Of a stretch of 64,000 nucleotides of DNA, positions 1 through 13,700 are shown piece after piece. Made by a program: the position numbers and the translations under genes. How positions within the stretch are numbered: the stretch's first letter is position 1; every line of letters starts with the position of its first letter. The DNA comes from Aspidiotus rigidus. Lineage: Eukaryota > Arthropoda > Insecta > Hemiptera > Diaspididae. The notes below the pieces were generated by a model that saw only the letters and a list, made by a program, of their open reading frames with translations, was not told where the DNA came from and made no database searches. The DNA lies in contig JAVHKY010000004.1 of assembly GCA_035079385.1 (NCBI GenBank), positions 16,399,001 to 16,463,000 on the forward strand, in the 5' to 3' direction.

Positions 1-3000
1 TGCGCTCTCGTAATCGATATACGTGTGCATGATATCAGTTTGTAATTTATTCGCTACGTAGGAATCCTGACATTCGAACGGGTTCACTTTGCTTAGGTAG
101 AACTGCTTCCGTGTTTCGAAATGAACGTCGACTTTTTCCTTAATTTCTTTTTTGGTCTCTTCATCTTCCTCCTCGGTGTCTTCTGATTCATCCGAGGAAT
201 CTATAAGCACAACATTGGCCAATCCCAGATAACATAATTATTGAAAACTAAGTACCTAAATTGAATCTTTGAAAAAAAAGTACCAACCGTCTTTACGTTT
301 GTACTTCTTTTTTATTTTATTCGTCTTGGTTGTTTTTGTAACGGATGCAGTAGCCTCGTTCAACGCGTCTTGGTACCATTGACAAATATAAAAATGACGC
401 GCGAAAGACAAAGACTCATCATTGTGGCTTTTTACTGCCAGGTAATCGAGTAGCACTCGCTGCAAAAACTGCGTCCTTTCTTCGTCGTTTTCAATTTCTA
501 GCTGATCGTACTGTGAACAAGAAAAAGAAGACAAATTTTAGACACTGTCATTCTTACGGATTATGCAATCCTCAAAACAAAGTCATTTTACACACCTTGG
601 TAGGATCATCCTCGTCTTTCATCTCTTCGGCACGTATATCTCTGATAATTGAGTTGATAGTTGACAATTTCAAATGCGAAGTCACCGAGTCCTTCCTTAA
701 ACGAGCGGCTATCACCCCGAGATAATCTAGCGACGCCACTCGAAGCAACATCTCACAGTTTTTGTTGACAAATTTCGTGACGAGTAATTTTCCCAAAACG
801 CTCAACATTAATTCGGAGACCGGCCATTCCGGCTTATTCACCGTCGTTAACAGATCTTGAACGAAATTTTCAAACAACGGACGATAGTCAATTTCTTCGG
901 ACTTACTGCTACATTTATTAAGGAACACCATTAGGAAGTGAGACGCGGTCGTCGAAGCTGCTTTGAATCGTCGCGATACTTCGCTGTCTGGGTCCCACTA
1001 AACGAAACAATTACGCGTTATTACATCTCTCCGAAGTTCACAATACCTCCAACTTTGACCTGCACTTACCGATGAACGTTTGGTGTTAGCATTTTTAGGT
1101 AATACAACCATACACTGAATTAGTTGCAGAACCAAGGCGGTTAAAATCTGAATATACTCCTGAGAACTAAGACGATAAGCCCGCAAACTTTGTTTCGAGC
1201 TCGGTAAACGAGCCATCGAAGCAAGAATATCGTCTAATAGAAGTTTCCGATGCTTCTCATATTTCATGAAGATCTGAAAACGCAATTTTTCTTTTATAAA
1301 ACTGTTACATGATAGAATATTATAATATTGCCGAAGTGATCGAACTTACGGAAGTGACGAGCTTGAGCGCGTTCAATTGCAATTCGTTGATACCTTCGAC
1401 GAAGAATGGCGCGACACCCATCGTCGACAGATGTAAAATCGAATTATCTGTCAGAGGTTGAATATTCAGGAGCTCGGATAACAGTGAGACAATCTCCACC
1501 AATTTTGTGTACAACGAAATCAAACTTTTATCCCGCACTTCTTTGTGACTCGTTTTCTTTTTACGGGCACCCGGTGGCTCTTTTTTCTGTTTGGTGCGGT
1601 ATACCGGATCGTAAACCGGATAGATAGTATTATGCAGTTGGAATTTAGCGAACATGATGATTCTGTCTATCACATCTTCCAAGTATACTTTTTTGTGCAT
1701 ATTAGGTGACGTAAGAATATACAACGCGACCAAGGAAGCGTCTACCGCTCTCGATATTCTTTCCATGGCAGTTTCCATCCACAATTTCCGCTCGTATTCG
1801 TCTTCGTTCTATATGGTAAATGAAAATGAAGGGAGAAAAAAACACGAAATGATAATGAATATTCATAGGCAGGTACTATTCTTAAAGCTGTGTATGAACT
1901 TACGTCGTCGGCGATAGGCGAAACTTTCATTCCGGATCGAATATTCTTCTCAAGAATGCCTAGAAGTCGAATAATACGATCCGACGGTATCGACTCCATG
2001 CAGGCTAGAGATTTTAATTTGGCTGCTTCGGTTAGTAAATCGCTCAACTGACGTTTTTGAATGAGCGTTTCTTCAGGAATTTCGTCGTCCGATTCTGGAA
2101 AGGGGAACATATGGGATTATAGGGAGGAAAACAGTGAGGATTACTTAAAAATTTATGGCACCTATCTGTATGAATCAGATAACTTATAACAGCATCTTTG
2201 TTCTTTTTCCTTGCAGTTATAATTTAGCCCACCTTCGACCAATTCATTCAGTTACAGTAAGGAAACCCGAACTCACCAGCATCTAGTGGTATGTCCATAT
2301 CCTCTACATTCTCGAACACTTTCTCAATTGACTGACTGAATTTCTGGTAGGTATTCGTTTCCATGAGTTCTTCGACGGACAGCTTCTCCAAAACCGGTAC
2401 TAACTTACGATCGAATTTCTTGACTTTGGGCTTTGGTACGTATTCTTCTTCTAGAATGGTATGACAAATTATTTCGAATGAGTATCGATTTTCAAAATTG
2501 TTACAAATCACAAATAAAACAGTATGTTACCTTTTACAGGCGTATCGGGAACTCTCGAACTACGTTTACGTTTCTGAGTTTTATCGATCCAGCTTTCCCC
2601 ATCATCTGTGAATAGAGAAAATTCTACAGTGAGAAACATGCTATCTCTTCACTTAAATGAATACAAATAGATACGAAATTAGGCAAGCTCGATCAATTCT
2701 AACAGCCCTTCAAACTTTTTATGCTGTTACAAACCTACCGCCTCGTATCCCTTTCCACGACTCTAATTCTTTAAAAAGCTATGAGGGCGCGGAGAAGGTA
2801 TTTTTTTGAATAACACCGACCGAAGTAACCAGAAATGCGTGATCGACACTTCACAAGTATGAAATTTCCTTCATTTCCATTTGTCCATAAGCTACACTAC
2901 TATTATCATTTCATAATTTTTCCTCTCATTCCTTAAATCGGAAAGTCATGGATTCATGAATCGAACTCAGGGCATATGTCTATGACATAATTTTTTTATC

Positions 3001-6000
3001 AATGACCTAAAGAACGGTATACTATTTCAGAGTACAGAATGTGTAACTGTGCACGAACGTGGAACTGATAACACTTTATATTCACGAGAAAAGATACGTC
3101 AATCATATCGACGTAATTAATGCGATTGAAACAAGAGAAAAGTAGCATCGCTGTTGAATTACTCGTTCGAAAACGATGCGGAAATTTTCATTGACTTCAT
3201 TCCGACGACCTTCAGTAGTGTCTTAAAACTTCCCTCGGTACTTCAGTTTCGAATATCTGCCATTTGAACTTAGTTCGACGATTCTGTAACCATCTTTAGA
3301 TCTCGTATTAAAATCGACGATAAACGACTTCACTTCGTGTACACTTTTTTCAGTCTTTCAATATCTTCTTGTTTCATTTTCTTTTAACAACTTCGATGCG
3401 TGTAATCGCCGCACCTATTTTATAAAGAAAGGTCGAAGAAGACATAGTGGACTCCCGGTGAGGTCGTCTAGACCTCGCATCTTTTTCTCTTCAATTTCAC
3501 TTTCTAAAATCGCCCTTCAAACCTTTTCTAGGTGTCTTCTTTCTCTCTTTCTTATCTTTCTGAAGTCCAGGTCGTATATCCGAGAGCGATTTAAGGTTTT
3601 CATCAACTAGCTAATGAGAATTTGTTCTTCCTTTCCCCGCGATCTCCTAAATTAAAGGTTGGCTGTTTGTCTCTACTTCGCAGAATTATGTTTCTGAGCT
3701 GTATCCTGTATCAATTGAAAGTACCCTGAGAGTTAATTGCCGTTCCATTCAGTATGTACTGATTGTTTTGTTGAAGTTTGGTACCGGCGTTATCTCGGCC
3801 TCGGTCCGATTTGACTTCTTCTCTCTGTGCTCAAGTTATGTATTGAGTGCTATCTGGTAGCTCACGAAATCACCATCACTAATCTATTCCTCCCTCTCCT
3901 TAGTATCATTAGTATCACTTTCTAGAAGGAGGTTCGATCTTTAACCTATTTCTTCTCGGAAATTTTACTGGGAGTTCATATCTTCAAACATCTTTTTGGG
4001 ATAGCTCCTTCGACATGTTTCATGTCTTTGTGGCCTTACTTTCAATTCCTCAAGTTGCGTACACATAGCCACACATCTCTCAACCAAAACCTAGCTCTAC
4101 TCCTCGGAAATCTGAAATGGTAGGAGGAATTTACCAGACAAAATCGAAATCAGAACGGAAAGACCATCTTCCTGTTGCTGGTCAGGTCCGCGTCTCAGAA
4201 GCCATAGGTCTTTGGTAAATACTTAGGCAAATCTGAATAGATGTCGAGCTATTACAGCTCGGACAAACCTGCAATGTACGGTGGCTACTGAGAAGCGTAG
4301 GCAAAGATCTATGGATAAGGGAGGTCGACTGTAGAATGTCTACTAAATTCAAAAAGTAAAAAAAAGGGCTCTTAAAAGGTGTTCTAAGAAACCATAATTC
4401 CAGTGGTGTAGCAGGTGGGACGGCGTCAGGAAGTCCGGACCTCCTCTGAACTTGGAAATTCGCCTTAGAATGCTATCAAAATCACAGGGAAAAAAATCCT
4501 ACTTAATTCAAATTTCAATTTTTTGATTGGGTCAGAAATGAAATTAAAGGACTTTTATTGGGTTTATTGGACAGTTTTTCAAATAATATTGGACTTTAAT
4601 GGGATTTATTGGATTCATAGGGGGCGCTAGACATCCTGTCGAGGACTAGAGGAAATCAATCAGAAGGAAGAAAGATTACCTATACCGGCTTTCAAGAGCG
4701 ATGAGGCCCAATAAAAAGAAAACAAGCATCACAAAAAAGAATGTACTGCAATTAATTATAATATTCTAGACTTGGACACAGGTTCGCCCCTAGCCCTAAG
4801 CATGAGTTTTCTCGACAGTTTTCAGCATAAGTTGTTTTTCATAGCAGAACTCTGGACAGTAGTTAAACCATCATATGAACACAATAGCCTCTACCAAATG
4901 TAATTAGCTTCAGCATAAAAGAACTCAGTAATCCCTTGGATATCTTATAATGTACAGTATCCACTCTTCTCTCCAGTCTCACATTGAGTACTGCCTCTGT
5001 TCATTCAGCGTGGGGACAGTAAGGATTAGAAAACTCCTACATCTACCAGCCTAACTACCTCTAATTCCTGATTTCGCGTCTGCATGGCTGTATACGTCAC
5101 GCCCTCCGACTCCGATTGACCCTAACCTACATAGGAGCTATCCTGATGACGTCATGAGCTGAATAATTATTAATATATGCTACCCTAAGAAATCTAGAGC
5201 GGGCATCCGTAGAGGGGAGTGGAGCTGAATTGTAAGCCTTCCATCCGGTAAGCTCAATTATCTTACCATGACGTCCTATTTCTGATCCGAATCGACCTTG
5301 ACCTGCAGTACCCTAATGACGTCATAAACTGGATTTTTATTGGCGCGGGTTTCTTTAAGTTATGTAGAAAGGGGATGGGTGGGAACTACGCCCTGCCCCT
5401 CCCCGGGCTAGTTTCTAAATATACAATTACCAATAAATATCTGGTAAAATATCTAATGTTGACAAGAGACATTCCCAAAACTCACGGGTTCTTTAACGGA
5501 GTTAAACGAGGGGTGGCAGGGGACCTGTTATATGGGGCACGTGGGATCTGAAAAATGTAGATTGTGACGTCACAAGGCTGATCTGTGACGTCAGGACTTT
5601 TGAGATTATGTAAAAGGAGGGGAACTTGAAAAAAAAATGTAGCTTGTGACGTCACAAGGCTGACCTATGCCGTCATAAAATTGTGACGTCACAGGCCCCG
5701 CCCGATCAAGCTATTATGATAGGGGGGGCTCAGAAAATTTTCGAGCTCCGAGCTTCGCCGGCCGGCCGGCCCGCCGGACGGACGGAGGTCAATTTTTCCG
5801 AAAAACCCCTCGATAAAATAGGCTCCCTAATAAAAACTCTTTCACTTTACGAGAGAGATGAGCGAATGAACTCATTCAGGGACGTTCCCTGCATTTTATT
5901 GTGGCCATTTTGTTAATTCGTATTTACGGATAAACATTTACTATTTTAACAGGGAACCTGTTTTATGGGGGGCTATTTGAGAAATCTGCCGTCCGCCGTG

Positions 6001-9000
6001 CGCCGTGCGCCGTCCGCCGTGCGCCGTCCAGCGAAAGACTTAGAAAAATTTCGACCCACGAGCCATATATGATAGGAGAGGGACTTAGAAAAATTTCGAC
6101 TCTCGAGCTATATATGATAGGAGGGGGACTTAGAAAAAATTTCGACTCTCGAGCTATAGATGATAGGAGGGGAACTTGGAAAAATTTCGACTCTCGAGCT
6201 ATAGATGATAGGAGGGGGACTTAGAAAAATTTCGACTCTCGAGCCATATATGATAGGAGGGGGACTTGGAAAAATTTCGACTCTCGAGCTATATATGATA
6301 GGAGGGGGACTTAGAAAAAATTTCGATTCTCGAGCTATATATGATAGAAGGGGGACTTAGAAAAATTTCGACTGTCGAGCTATATATGATCTAGGCTTCC
6401 TTGAATTTTCAATACCAAATCTCATTCGAATCATAAAACAGGTTCCCTGCGTTCCTCGTTTAACTTCGTTAAGGAAGCCGTCATTTTTTCTTCCTTCAGT
6501 ACATAGATTTATCATTTCACCCTTCCAAATCCGCTGAATATGCTCTTTAAATTTAGCTCGAGGTTGGGATTTTCACTGACTAAATGCATCCCTCTTTCCT
6601 GAAAGATTTTCTGTATCGTTATGTGACTCTCTCCCTCTTGTAGCGAGACCAATTTGGGTTTGATCCAAAGTTCGAGGCAAATTTCCCTGAGTACAAGATT
6701 TTACGTCGCCACACGTTGAATTTATATTGCCTGTCATCTCTTTGTACGCACCTCCTATGTTCAAGACCGATCACCTTTACAAAATCATCGCCGTAAGTTC
6801 GAAAAACTTGACCTCTATTCTAAAAACTCATATCCATTGGGTGTCATACTTAAGAGAATTATATAAATCACCTCGTATTTTCTCAAGATGAAGAAACTCT
6901 GACTTTCATAATCGAATGACTCCGAATGACTCTTATCTCACCTCATCTCGTTTGAGCTGATTAGCATTAAATTGCTTTTGTACAAACTGAACACTACTTC
7001 AACTTTTAGTATCCCTACGTTCTCGCAAGCTTGAATCAATCTCATAAAGCACAACTTATTCGGAACCATAGAATAATCCCCAAAAAGGGAGAAAAATAAA
7101 AGTATGAAGTACCTTTCTCTTTCTCCGATGTAATGCTCGTATCTCGATCTTTACTTCTGAAATAGGAATTTCTTTTCGTATCACTGCTCGAGGGCGTTTT
7201 TGGAGTGTTCTGCGACGAATTCATTGCCGACTGTTTCAATTTCAAGTCCTTGTTTTGTAACAATTCGAGTAAATACACAACTTATAACGGTTGAAAGTCG
7301 AAAAAAAAATGAATTATCATTTTAAACGAACCTCGTCGGTTAATCGGTGAAGTTTGATCATCGGCTCTCGTCGAGCATTCGCTCTATTTGATTGTAGATC
7401 TGGCTCCGGATCCATAATTGGCGCTATATTGTCCGGCAAATCATAAGATTCGTGGACACCTGCACAGTGAACGCGAACATGAGAATTTATAATTTGAATA
7501 ACCTAGATATCGAAGCAATCTTGTCATGCTAATTTACCTGGTATTTGTGGCACAGAATCCAGCTGAGGAACGGAACTAGACAAAGGTGGAGTCATTGACA
7601 AATCACCCGAAATTATAGGTACGTCATTTAGACTCATCGACGATCCAATCGTGCTCTCAAGCATATCGGCAGGGTACATCTCATGCGAATCTATTTGCGA
7701 TCCTAGATCGCTCTGACCATTGAGCTGCAAATGCGATTCTAATTGCGATTGCAATTGCGGTGGTATTTGTATGGGTTGATTCGTTTGCGGATCTAGAATT
7801 GGCGGTAACTGTTCGACCATACTAGACAGGGCCGAAGGATTCAGATCCGAAATCAACGACGGATCCGACATGTTCAGATTCATATCATTGCCCATAAGAT
7901 GACTATATTTTGAAGAGACCGCAGGCATCGGAAACATGCCATTTTGCTGAGAATTGTCGGTGATGACGGAAGCACGTTGCATATACCTCGTAGGAGATTG
8001 CGTGGGTGTCGGTGAAGGAGTTGGCGTAGGCGTCGGCATGGATGCTAACGGTGGTGTCATGCCCATGGCTGAATTTTGAATCACATTTGGATAGCCATAG
8101 TTGGTCGATTGATTTGTATTCTCACTATTGTAGGGCTGCGTTTTACTCGACCCAGCCACTCCTTGGTGTATCACATGTGACGTATTCGGAGTTGATGACG
8201 GTATAAAATTGTGCTGTTGGTAAGGCGAGTTCACTTCCGAATAACTATTTACCATTCTATTTTGCTGGTTTGCTAACATCGATCTCGAATTAGGATACGC
8301 GTAGTCTGGAGTGCTATTAAAACTGGACGAGATTACGGACGACGAAGGTACCTTGGGTACATAATTGTTAGACGCTACCGCATTCGAAGACGCAGAAGCT
8401 ATAACGCTCGGATGAGGGTGTTGCTGCATGGACTGCATATGTTGCGACTGCTGCTGTTGTTGCTGCTGCATTTGTTGGGCTTGCATTTGTTGTTGCCGAA
8501 CTTGCGGATGGTATTGTTGCATTTGTTGTTGAGGAGATTGCATTTGCTGCTGCGGGGATTGAATTGATTGCTGCAGCATGGACTGAGGAGACAATTGTTG
8601 CATATTGTGCTGCGAATGCTGCCCTTGGAATTGTTGAGCTGGTTGCAATTGTTGCGGTAGGCGTTGTTGTTGCTGCTGCTGTTGCATTTGTTGTTGCAGT
8701 AGAATTTGTTGTTGCTGTTGATTCTGCCTTTGGGCATGATAGTTACTTCGTTGAGAGGCTGAAATAAGAGAAAGAAAAGGTTCAATATCTAGCACACATT
8801 GAGCTTACTTAGTATTTAGAGGTGAGATAATTTTTACCTGGTACATTTTTGAACACTGAAGGATTTCTTTGTACAATTGCTTTGAGTAACTCTGGCTGGT
8901 ATTGACGATCGATGAGCTGATCGGTGCTGGCATAGTGATCTTTTAACTCTCTGAAAAATGAAAAATTGTAGAGATTATCATCCGATCGAGAGGGAGAATG

Positions 9001-10741
9001 TATTACGATGGACGTTTCTAAAGTTATTCCAATCGAATGCCGAGGACGAGCAAATAGTTTACACTTCTGACAAGAGTACGATTAAGATGAGGATTTTGAA
9101 TATTCTCAGTCTTCAAAAGAAAGTTAATTGATAAATAGAGAGAACGAGAGTAACGAATGAAAACGGTTTACAATTTAGGTACTCCTAGAATAAAAACTCA
9201 GAAAAAGTTGGGTTACGGAAATTAGAGGCGCAAAAAAAATCAATCAAAATTCCTAATATTATCAATTTATCACGATTTTTTTTTCGACAAAAAATACACT
9301 ATCCAGAGCCAAAATCTATTCTACTTTTATCCGTGATGTCGTCGGATCACCGCGGAGAAATCGATAGAAAATTTGTGATAAATTTAATAATATTAAGGAC
9401 AGATAAAATTTTTGATGTTCAAGAAGAACACGAAATTAACAAGTGGAAGGAGATTGGAGAAGAAAATGAAAATACAGGATTTCCGATTTCGTTTAACGAG
9501 GGAACGAGTTGATCGTTTTGTAAAATTTGAACGACCCATAATGACGTTCACTCCGACTTAGCAATGATTTGATTACAGAAACAGACAACTTTCAAATTAC
9601 CACGTGACAATCAATAGGATAGAATGATAAAGAATAGAAAAGAAATCTTTGGAATAAAATTTACGTCATATCAAAAAAAGAGATCAGATTTCTGCCGCAA
9701 AAATAAACTTCATAAGAAAGCCAAAAGCAAAACGATCATCGGGAACGAAATACAGGAATTTAAACTCCAGAGAATATAGCTCGAAGAAAAAAGAATTTCT
9801 TGATTCGGAAAACATTAATACGTAACACACAAAATTTCTACGCAGATAATACATTTAAGTTTTTCGAATCACGTGCAACAACATCACCTGCTTAAGTAAT
9901 CAAAAACAGGTAGAAACACATTTAGTAATAATCATTGTTGGTCGAAGTACGATGGCACGCATTTTGTGAACTATACATCATTGAAGAAGTAAAAAAAAAT
10001 CTTATGCATGCCTAAATCGTGAGAATATTTTCGTGGTGAAATTTTCGGATAAAATTTTTTCACCAAAGTAATGATCAATTTCGTTTCTCAAAAATTTCGA
10101 TACAAACGTTTAGATTGATGAATCGAATGAATATCTTCCCTTCTTCTACACTGATAGCGATTAAACTATCAAAACGTACGTGAATCGCGTCGTTTATTTT
10201 CATCGTGAAAACTATTTCTGCCCTTTAGAATTGTCCGAATTCCGATATTTTTGAATTTGTTTCAATAAACAACGTCTTATTTTCAAATTCAATTTTCGTT
10301 GGGACCCTTGAATTACGGTAGCGAAGGATTAAGTTTCACACGGAAATACCGCAAATTTCTTGTTTTCATCTACTTTTCTTATCATTTTGTCACGTATTCA
10401 AAATAAATAGCTACTAACATGTGGTCGGATGTCGTTTGCGACAATGAACTAGCGAGCAACGGAACGAGATTTTCGTCTCGTAAATTAAGGAGGTTGTTAG
10501 CTTCTTCGGCCACTCGTGGATGAAACAATAATGACTTATTACTCAATGTATGCGGAAGCGGAGAAGGTAATGGCATTTCAGGTAACACTGCGAAAAAATA
10601 AATTGTATAATTTGATGAAATTTGATTTTTGTTCGTAATTTGTTCAAGTATAAAAAGGATAGAATTTTTATACTTACAGTCTGTTAGGCTTGAAATACCA
10701 GCCAGAGTAGTGATGGGTACACTCGGAATCTCGCCATTCAT
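1..10741 (-). CDS. Nipped-B: Nipped-B/NIPBL cohesin loader, N-terminal part (3' end off window)
   Basis: Nipped-B/SCC2 loads cohesin onto chromatin in the nucleus together with MAU2. Exons inferred from GT-AG sites and phase, in transcript order: 10741-10678, 10587-10419, 8950-8838, 8758-7538, 7459-7332, about 7248-7113, 2605-2531, 2450-2277, 2094-1904, 1808-1350, 1273-1070, 997-596, 510-288 and 200-1 (continues off the edge). They give about 1,253 codons in one frame. The start ATG (MNGEIPSVPITTLAGISS) matches the conserved NIPBL N-terminus, followed by the LPSPLPHTLSNKSLLFHPR block. The later exons match the conserved central part (KVYLEDVIDRI, DYRPLFENFVQDLL, LLRVASLDYLGVIAARLRKD, FYICQWYQDA). 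The 1,221-nt exon encodes a Gln-rich disordered stretch. One boundary is doubtful: the AG at 7282-7281 breaks the frame, whereas the AG at 7250-7249 keeps it. The C-terminal HEAT repeats lie off the left edge. Family identity is very secure; single splice sites are less so. Confidence 0.93.
5147..5691. promoter_or_regulatory. Cluster of six TGACGTCA (CRE-type) palindromes
   Basis: Perfect TGACGTCA octamers lie at 5147-5154, 5317-5324, 5565-5572, 5586-5593, 5647-5654 and 5684-5691. The last four are in a partly duplicated segment that repeats the phrase GTCACAAGGCTGA. The octamer is the classic CREB/ATF site. Whether these sites act as regulatory elements or are simply part of a mobile repeat is unknown; two other isolated copies occur at 42144-42151 and 56862-56869. 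Confidence 0.5.
5489..6490 (+). mobile_element. Minisatellite-bearing TIR element, copy 1
   Basis: Near-complementary ends (ACGGAGTTAAACGAGG near 5498 and its inverse near 6457-6475) enclose about 1 kb. An inner block begins at about 5949 (AACAGGGAACCTGTTTTA) and ends with its inverse at about 6437-6452. Between them are CCGTGCGCCGT short repeats (5989-6030) and about eight tandem units of 45-46 bp (about 6035-6395) containing CTCGAGCTATATATGATAGG. No ORF of note, so it is non-autonomous. It is related to copies at 52310-52945 and 61390-61662. The exact outer boundary and target duplication are not clear. Confidence 0.7.
6035..6395 (+). repeat. 45-bp minisatellite array
   Basis: About eight head-to-tail units of 45-46 bp. 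Each has a GATAGGAGGGGGACTTAGAA segment, an A-run followed by TTTCGACTCTCGAG, then CTATATATGATAG. Neighbouring units differ by single substitutions and A-run length. It forms the core of mobile element copy 1. Confidence 0.85.
7538..8758 (-). other. Gln-rich low-complexity exon of Nipped-B
   Basis: This single exon encodes about 407 residues. The first ~110 are dominated by Gln with interspersed Met, His and Pro, encoded by mixed CAA/CAG. The rest is rich in Ser, Pro, Asn and Thr, with a Pro-Thr repeat near 8010-8030. It is an intrinsically disordered linker between the MAU2-binding N-terminus and the HEAT-repeat body. The mixed codons argue against simple triplet slippage as the only origin. 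Reading frames on both strands stay open here because of the repeat, which creates shadow ORFs. Confidence 0.85.
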
Positions 10742-13700
10742 AGTCGGTCTTTGTCGTCCATCGTTAGTAGATTTTACATCATGTTGTCTATCGCTGAAAA
10801 TCGAATCAATCCTCATTATCACAGAAGCAAACGCAATTAATAAGTGCTACGACTAGAAATTTTCGATAATTTCGTTCGCGTATAAAGATCAAATTTCTGT
10901 ATATAAACGTCTATTAATGTAGAATGGATCATTTTAGTATCCTATTTGACGCACAAAATTAAGATACTTGGATAAGTGCTCGGGACCGAGGGTACATAAT
11001 ATCGAGTACTTCAGAAATCGTAACTGGGTCGATAAGCTAGAAGGAACTGCGGCTGTTTGCTATTTAGTAATCTGTGCCTTTTAAAGGGCAAATTGAAAGA
11101 GATATTCCTTAGAAATTCTCCTATTCATCCAAAACGTGAAGGTTTTTTGAGGTTGGACTGCTTTACCAACAATGTAAACATTGATAATAATCTGTTATAC
11201 GAATTCAAATTTCGAGTTTGTAAACTATGGTAATGCGATTTCCTTCTCGCACACACTTAGCAATAGTGGTTTTAGTTATATTTCAACATATTGGAACATA
11301 ATTTTGACCAAGATACTGATATATCATCTTGTTTGTCACTACCTATGAATTGATAATACGGGTACTACACGAGTAGACGATTGGTATCAACAATGAATAA
11401 TAACAAAACGGAAAATCGTTACTATCGAAGCTAGACTAAAGAGCGTACATTTATATAGAATTCAAAAAGATAATTACATATTTTGCATCGATCTATACAT
11501 GAAGCAACGAAACACAATTTCTTGCACAAATTAAACCATCACACTTCCGTCAAATTACATTATCCGTTATATTTATGAGAAAACACCGACACGCAATCAC
11601 GATATCGCGAACATTTTTTACGGCGATAATATTTGCGAAAAACTGCAGCATGTAAATGATGTTTGGGGAAACAATTTTATCAATTTTTAATAAAGAAACA
11701 TTTTGAAAAGTAACGAGTAACGACGCGCTAATCTTTGCAAATTGTCATTAGAAAGTTACAATGAACACTAGAGACTAACACTGAAATAAAGAAATTTGGA
11801 ACAGGAAACGAACGGAGTAAAAAAAGCTCAACTTTTCACTACACTAGGTAAAACGGTTAAGAGAAAAATTTCTATACGATCGTTTTCCTTTAAACTCTCA
11901 TCATACAGATTATATTCATCATTTAAAAATTAGTGTAACGCGACTCAACACACAAACATCATTCTATGCATTACACACTCTTCCACTACTTCAAAGTGGT
12001 CCACTAATTTTGTACGTGTTTCCCATGGAACTTCGCGTTCTGCGAGGCTTCAGGCATGAGTACTGTTTTTCATTTTATTTGCATCCATTTTGTTTTCGTG
12101 CGTTGCTATAACACGATATTTATTTAATATCGTCCATCGAATAATTTGTTTCTAATTAATAAAACGATTGATCTGATGCGAATATTAATCTGTTCTCAAG
12201 AAATTAAATTAATCATCATGGCGTTTCTTTGTGTGTGTGTATGTGTGTGTGTGTGTGTCTACGATGAATGTACGACGAACACAGACTAACGCTCCAACAA
12301 AAATAATATTTAATTTTGTACGAAGGTACAACACTGTTCTTACGTGCTGACGTCATTGTCATTTTGCTTACTCATCATTTTTTTTTCAAAACAAAAAATT
12401 AATAATATTAGAATTCAAATTCTTCGTTTTTACGATATTTTCAAACTCATTTTCTTTTTCTGCCATTTTTATATTTTTTCATCCATTCGCCATTCTCCTC
12501 ATGTAGGTAGTCCTTATTTTGCATTGGAAAGTATATCCTGCCATATATTTCAATTTTTCGCTGCAGTGCTAAAGAGTTTTAATTCTATACCAGTGGCAAC
12601 CACAATACACAGAAATTTATCTAGTGTCTCGTATACTTTATGACACGAAAAAATACAACATCCAATCGTGAAAATTCTGAACGTCGTTAACAATCTTATC
12701 CAAATTTTTTTCCAAACATTCCTAAATAATATTCTCGCGATATTCGAATGATTCTACATCGCACAAAACATTATACTTACTAGGCTACACCGATTGGTTG
12801 TATTGTTGATTTCATTTTAATTCTTGAGTCATTTAAAATAGGCAACTTATATTATCTTTATTCGAATAGGTATAGCCTTTTTCAACAAAAGGATAACGCG
12901 GTTCAGTTCCTTTAATATTATTCGAGTTAATGTTTCACAAAATTTCTGTAAATTTTAGAAAATACGTCAAGATAAATGGGTAATTGTGTAGTGGTCACGA
13001 ATCATCAGGAAAGTATACACTTATGATAAGATTAACAGTATATCTGGATATACGTCTATTCGTCGACCAGTCACTTTTATTTAAATTAAAATGCAGCATA
13101 CATATCAGGAAAAATTGCGTTCTTTTTATAAATTTGAAATTAGGAAGACGTCCGTTTGTCTATAGCCTGAGACAATTTATAGCTCGGATCAGAAAAATCG
13201 CCGACCAATTCAGGACGATCAAGGGCAAAACTGAGAATAATGCAGTAGGGTGCCTACAAGTAGAAATTATTATCCAACATTCATGTCTCTGCAAATTACA
13301 TAAACACAATTCTATCGAATTTTGAAGTTGAAACGTTCGTATTTATTGATTTGCGAATATTTTTAAGTACCTAAAAGACAAATATAAATTGTATAATGTT
13401 TGACTCTTAATTACCCTTATGGAACAAATTATTAAATTCTGCGGCCATAAAATTTGACAAGTCTCGGAAAGTACGCATGATTTCAATGATGAGTACCTAC
13501 ATGGTATTGAAGAAAAAAATTACGTCAAAATTTAAAGACTGCCTTTTCGCTGAAAAATTCCATTGTAGTTATCACAATAATGAAAAATAGGATTACCTAC
13601 ATTATTTTTGCGAAGTTATTACTTCACTGTTACCCTCAAACCACCTGTTTGCCACATAAAGTACCTAACACGTCCGCGTCCTGCCGTTGAAATAGTATAT

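Larger units (their letters stand above)
2606..7112 (-). other. Large Nipped-B intron with repeats
   Basis: The flanking exons agree in phase (one leftover nucleotide), so splicing 7113 to 2605 directly gives an open frame and makes this one 4.5-kb intron. It contains a TGACGTCA cluster (5147-5691), a GC-rich patch at 5756-5793 and the mobile element at 5489-6490. No coding exon is well supported in it. A 63-codon minus ORF at 6573-6764 has no recognisable family. Confidence 0.65.

Noticed and set aside
6573..6764. 63-codon minus ORF considered as an extra Nipped-B exon
   Set aside because: The exons on either side already join in phase without it, and its acceptor is weak.
8399..8785. Minus ORF in another frame, and a plus ORF at 8564-8767, over the Gln-rich exon
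   Set aside because: They are shadows of the CAA/CAG repeat (reading as Asn/Ser or Ala/Val) and have no domain.
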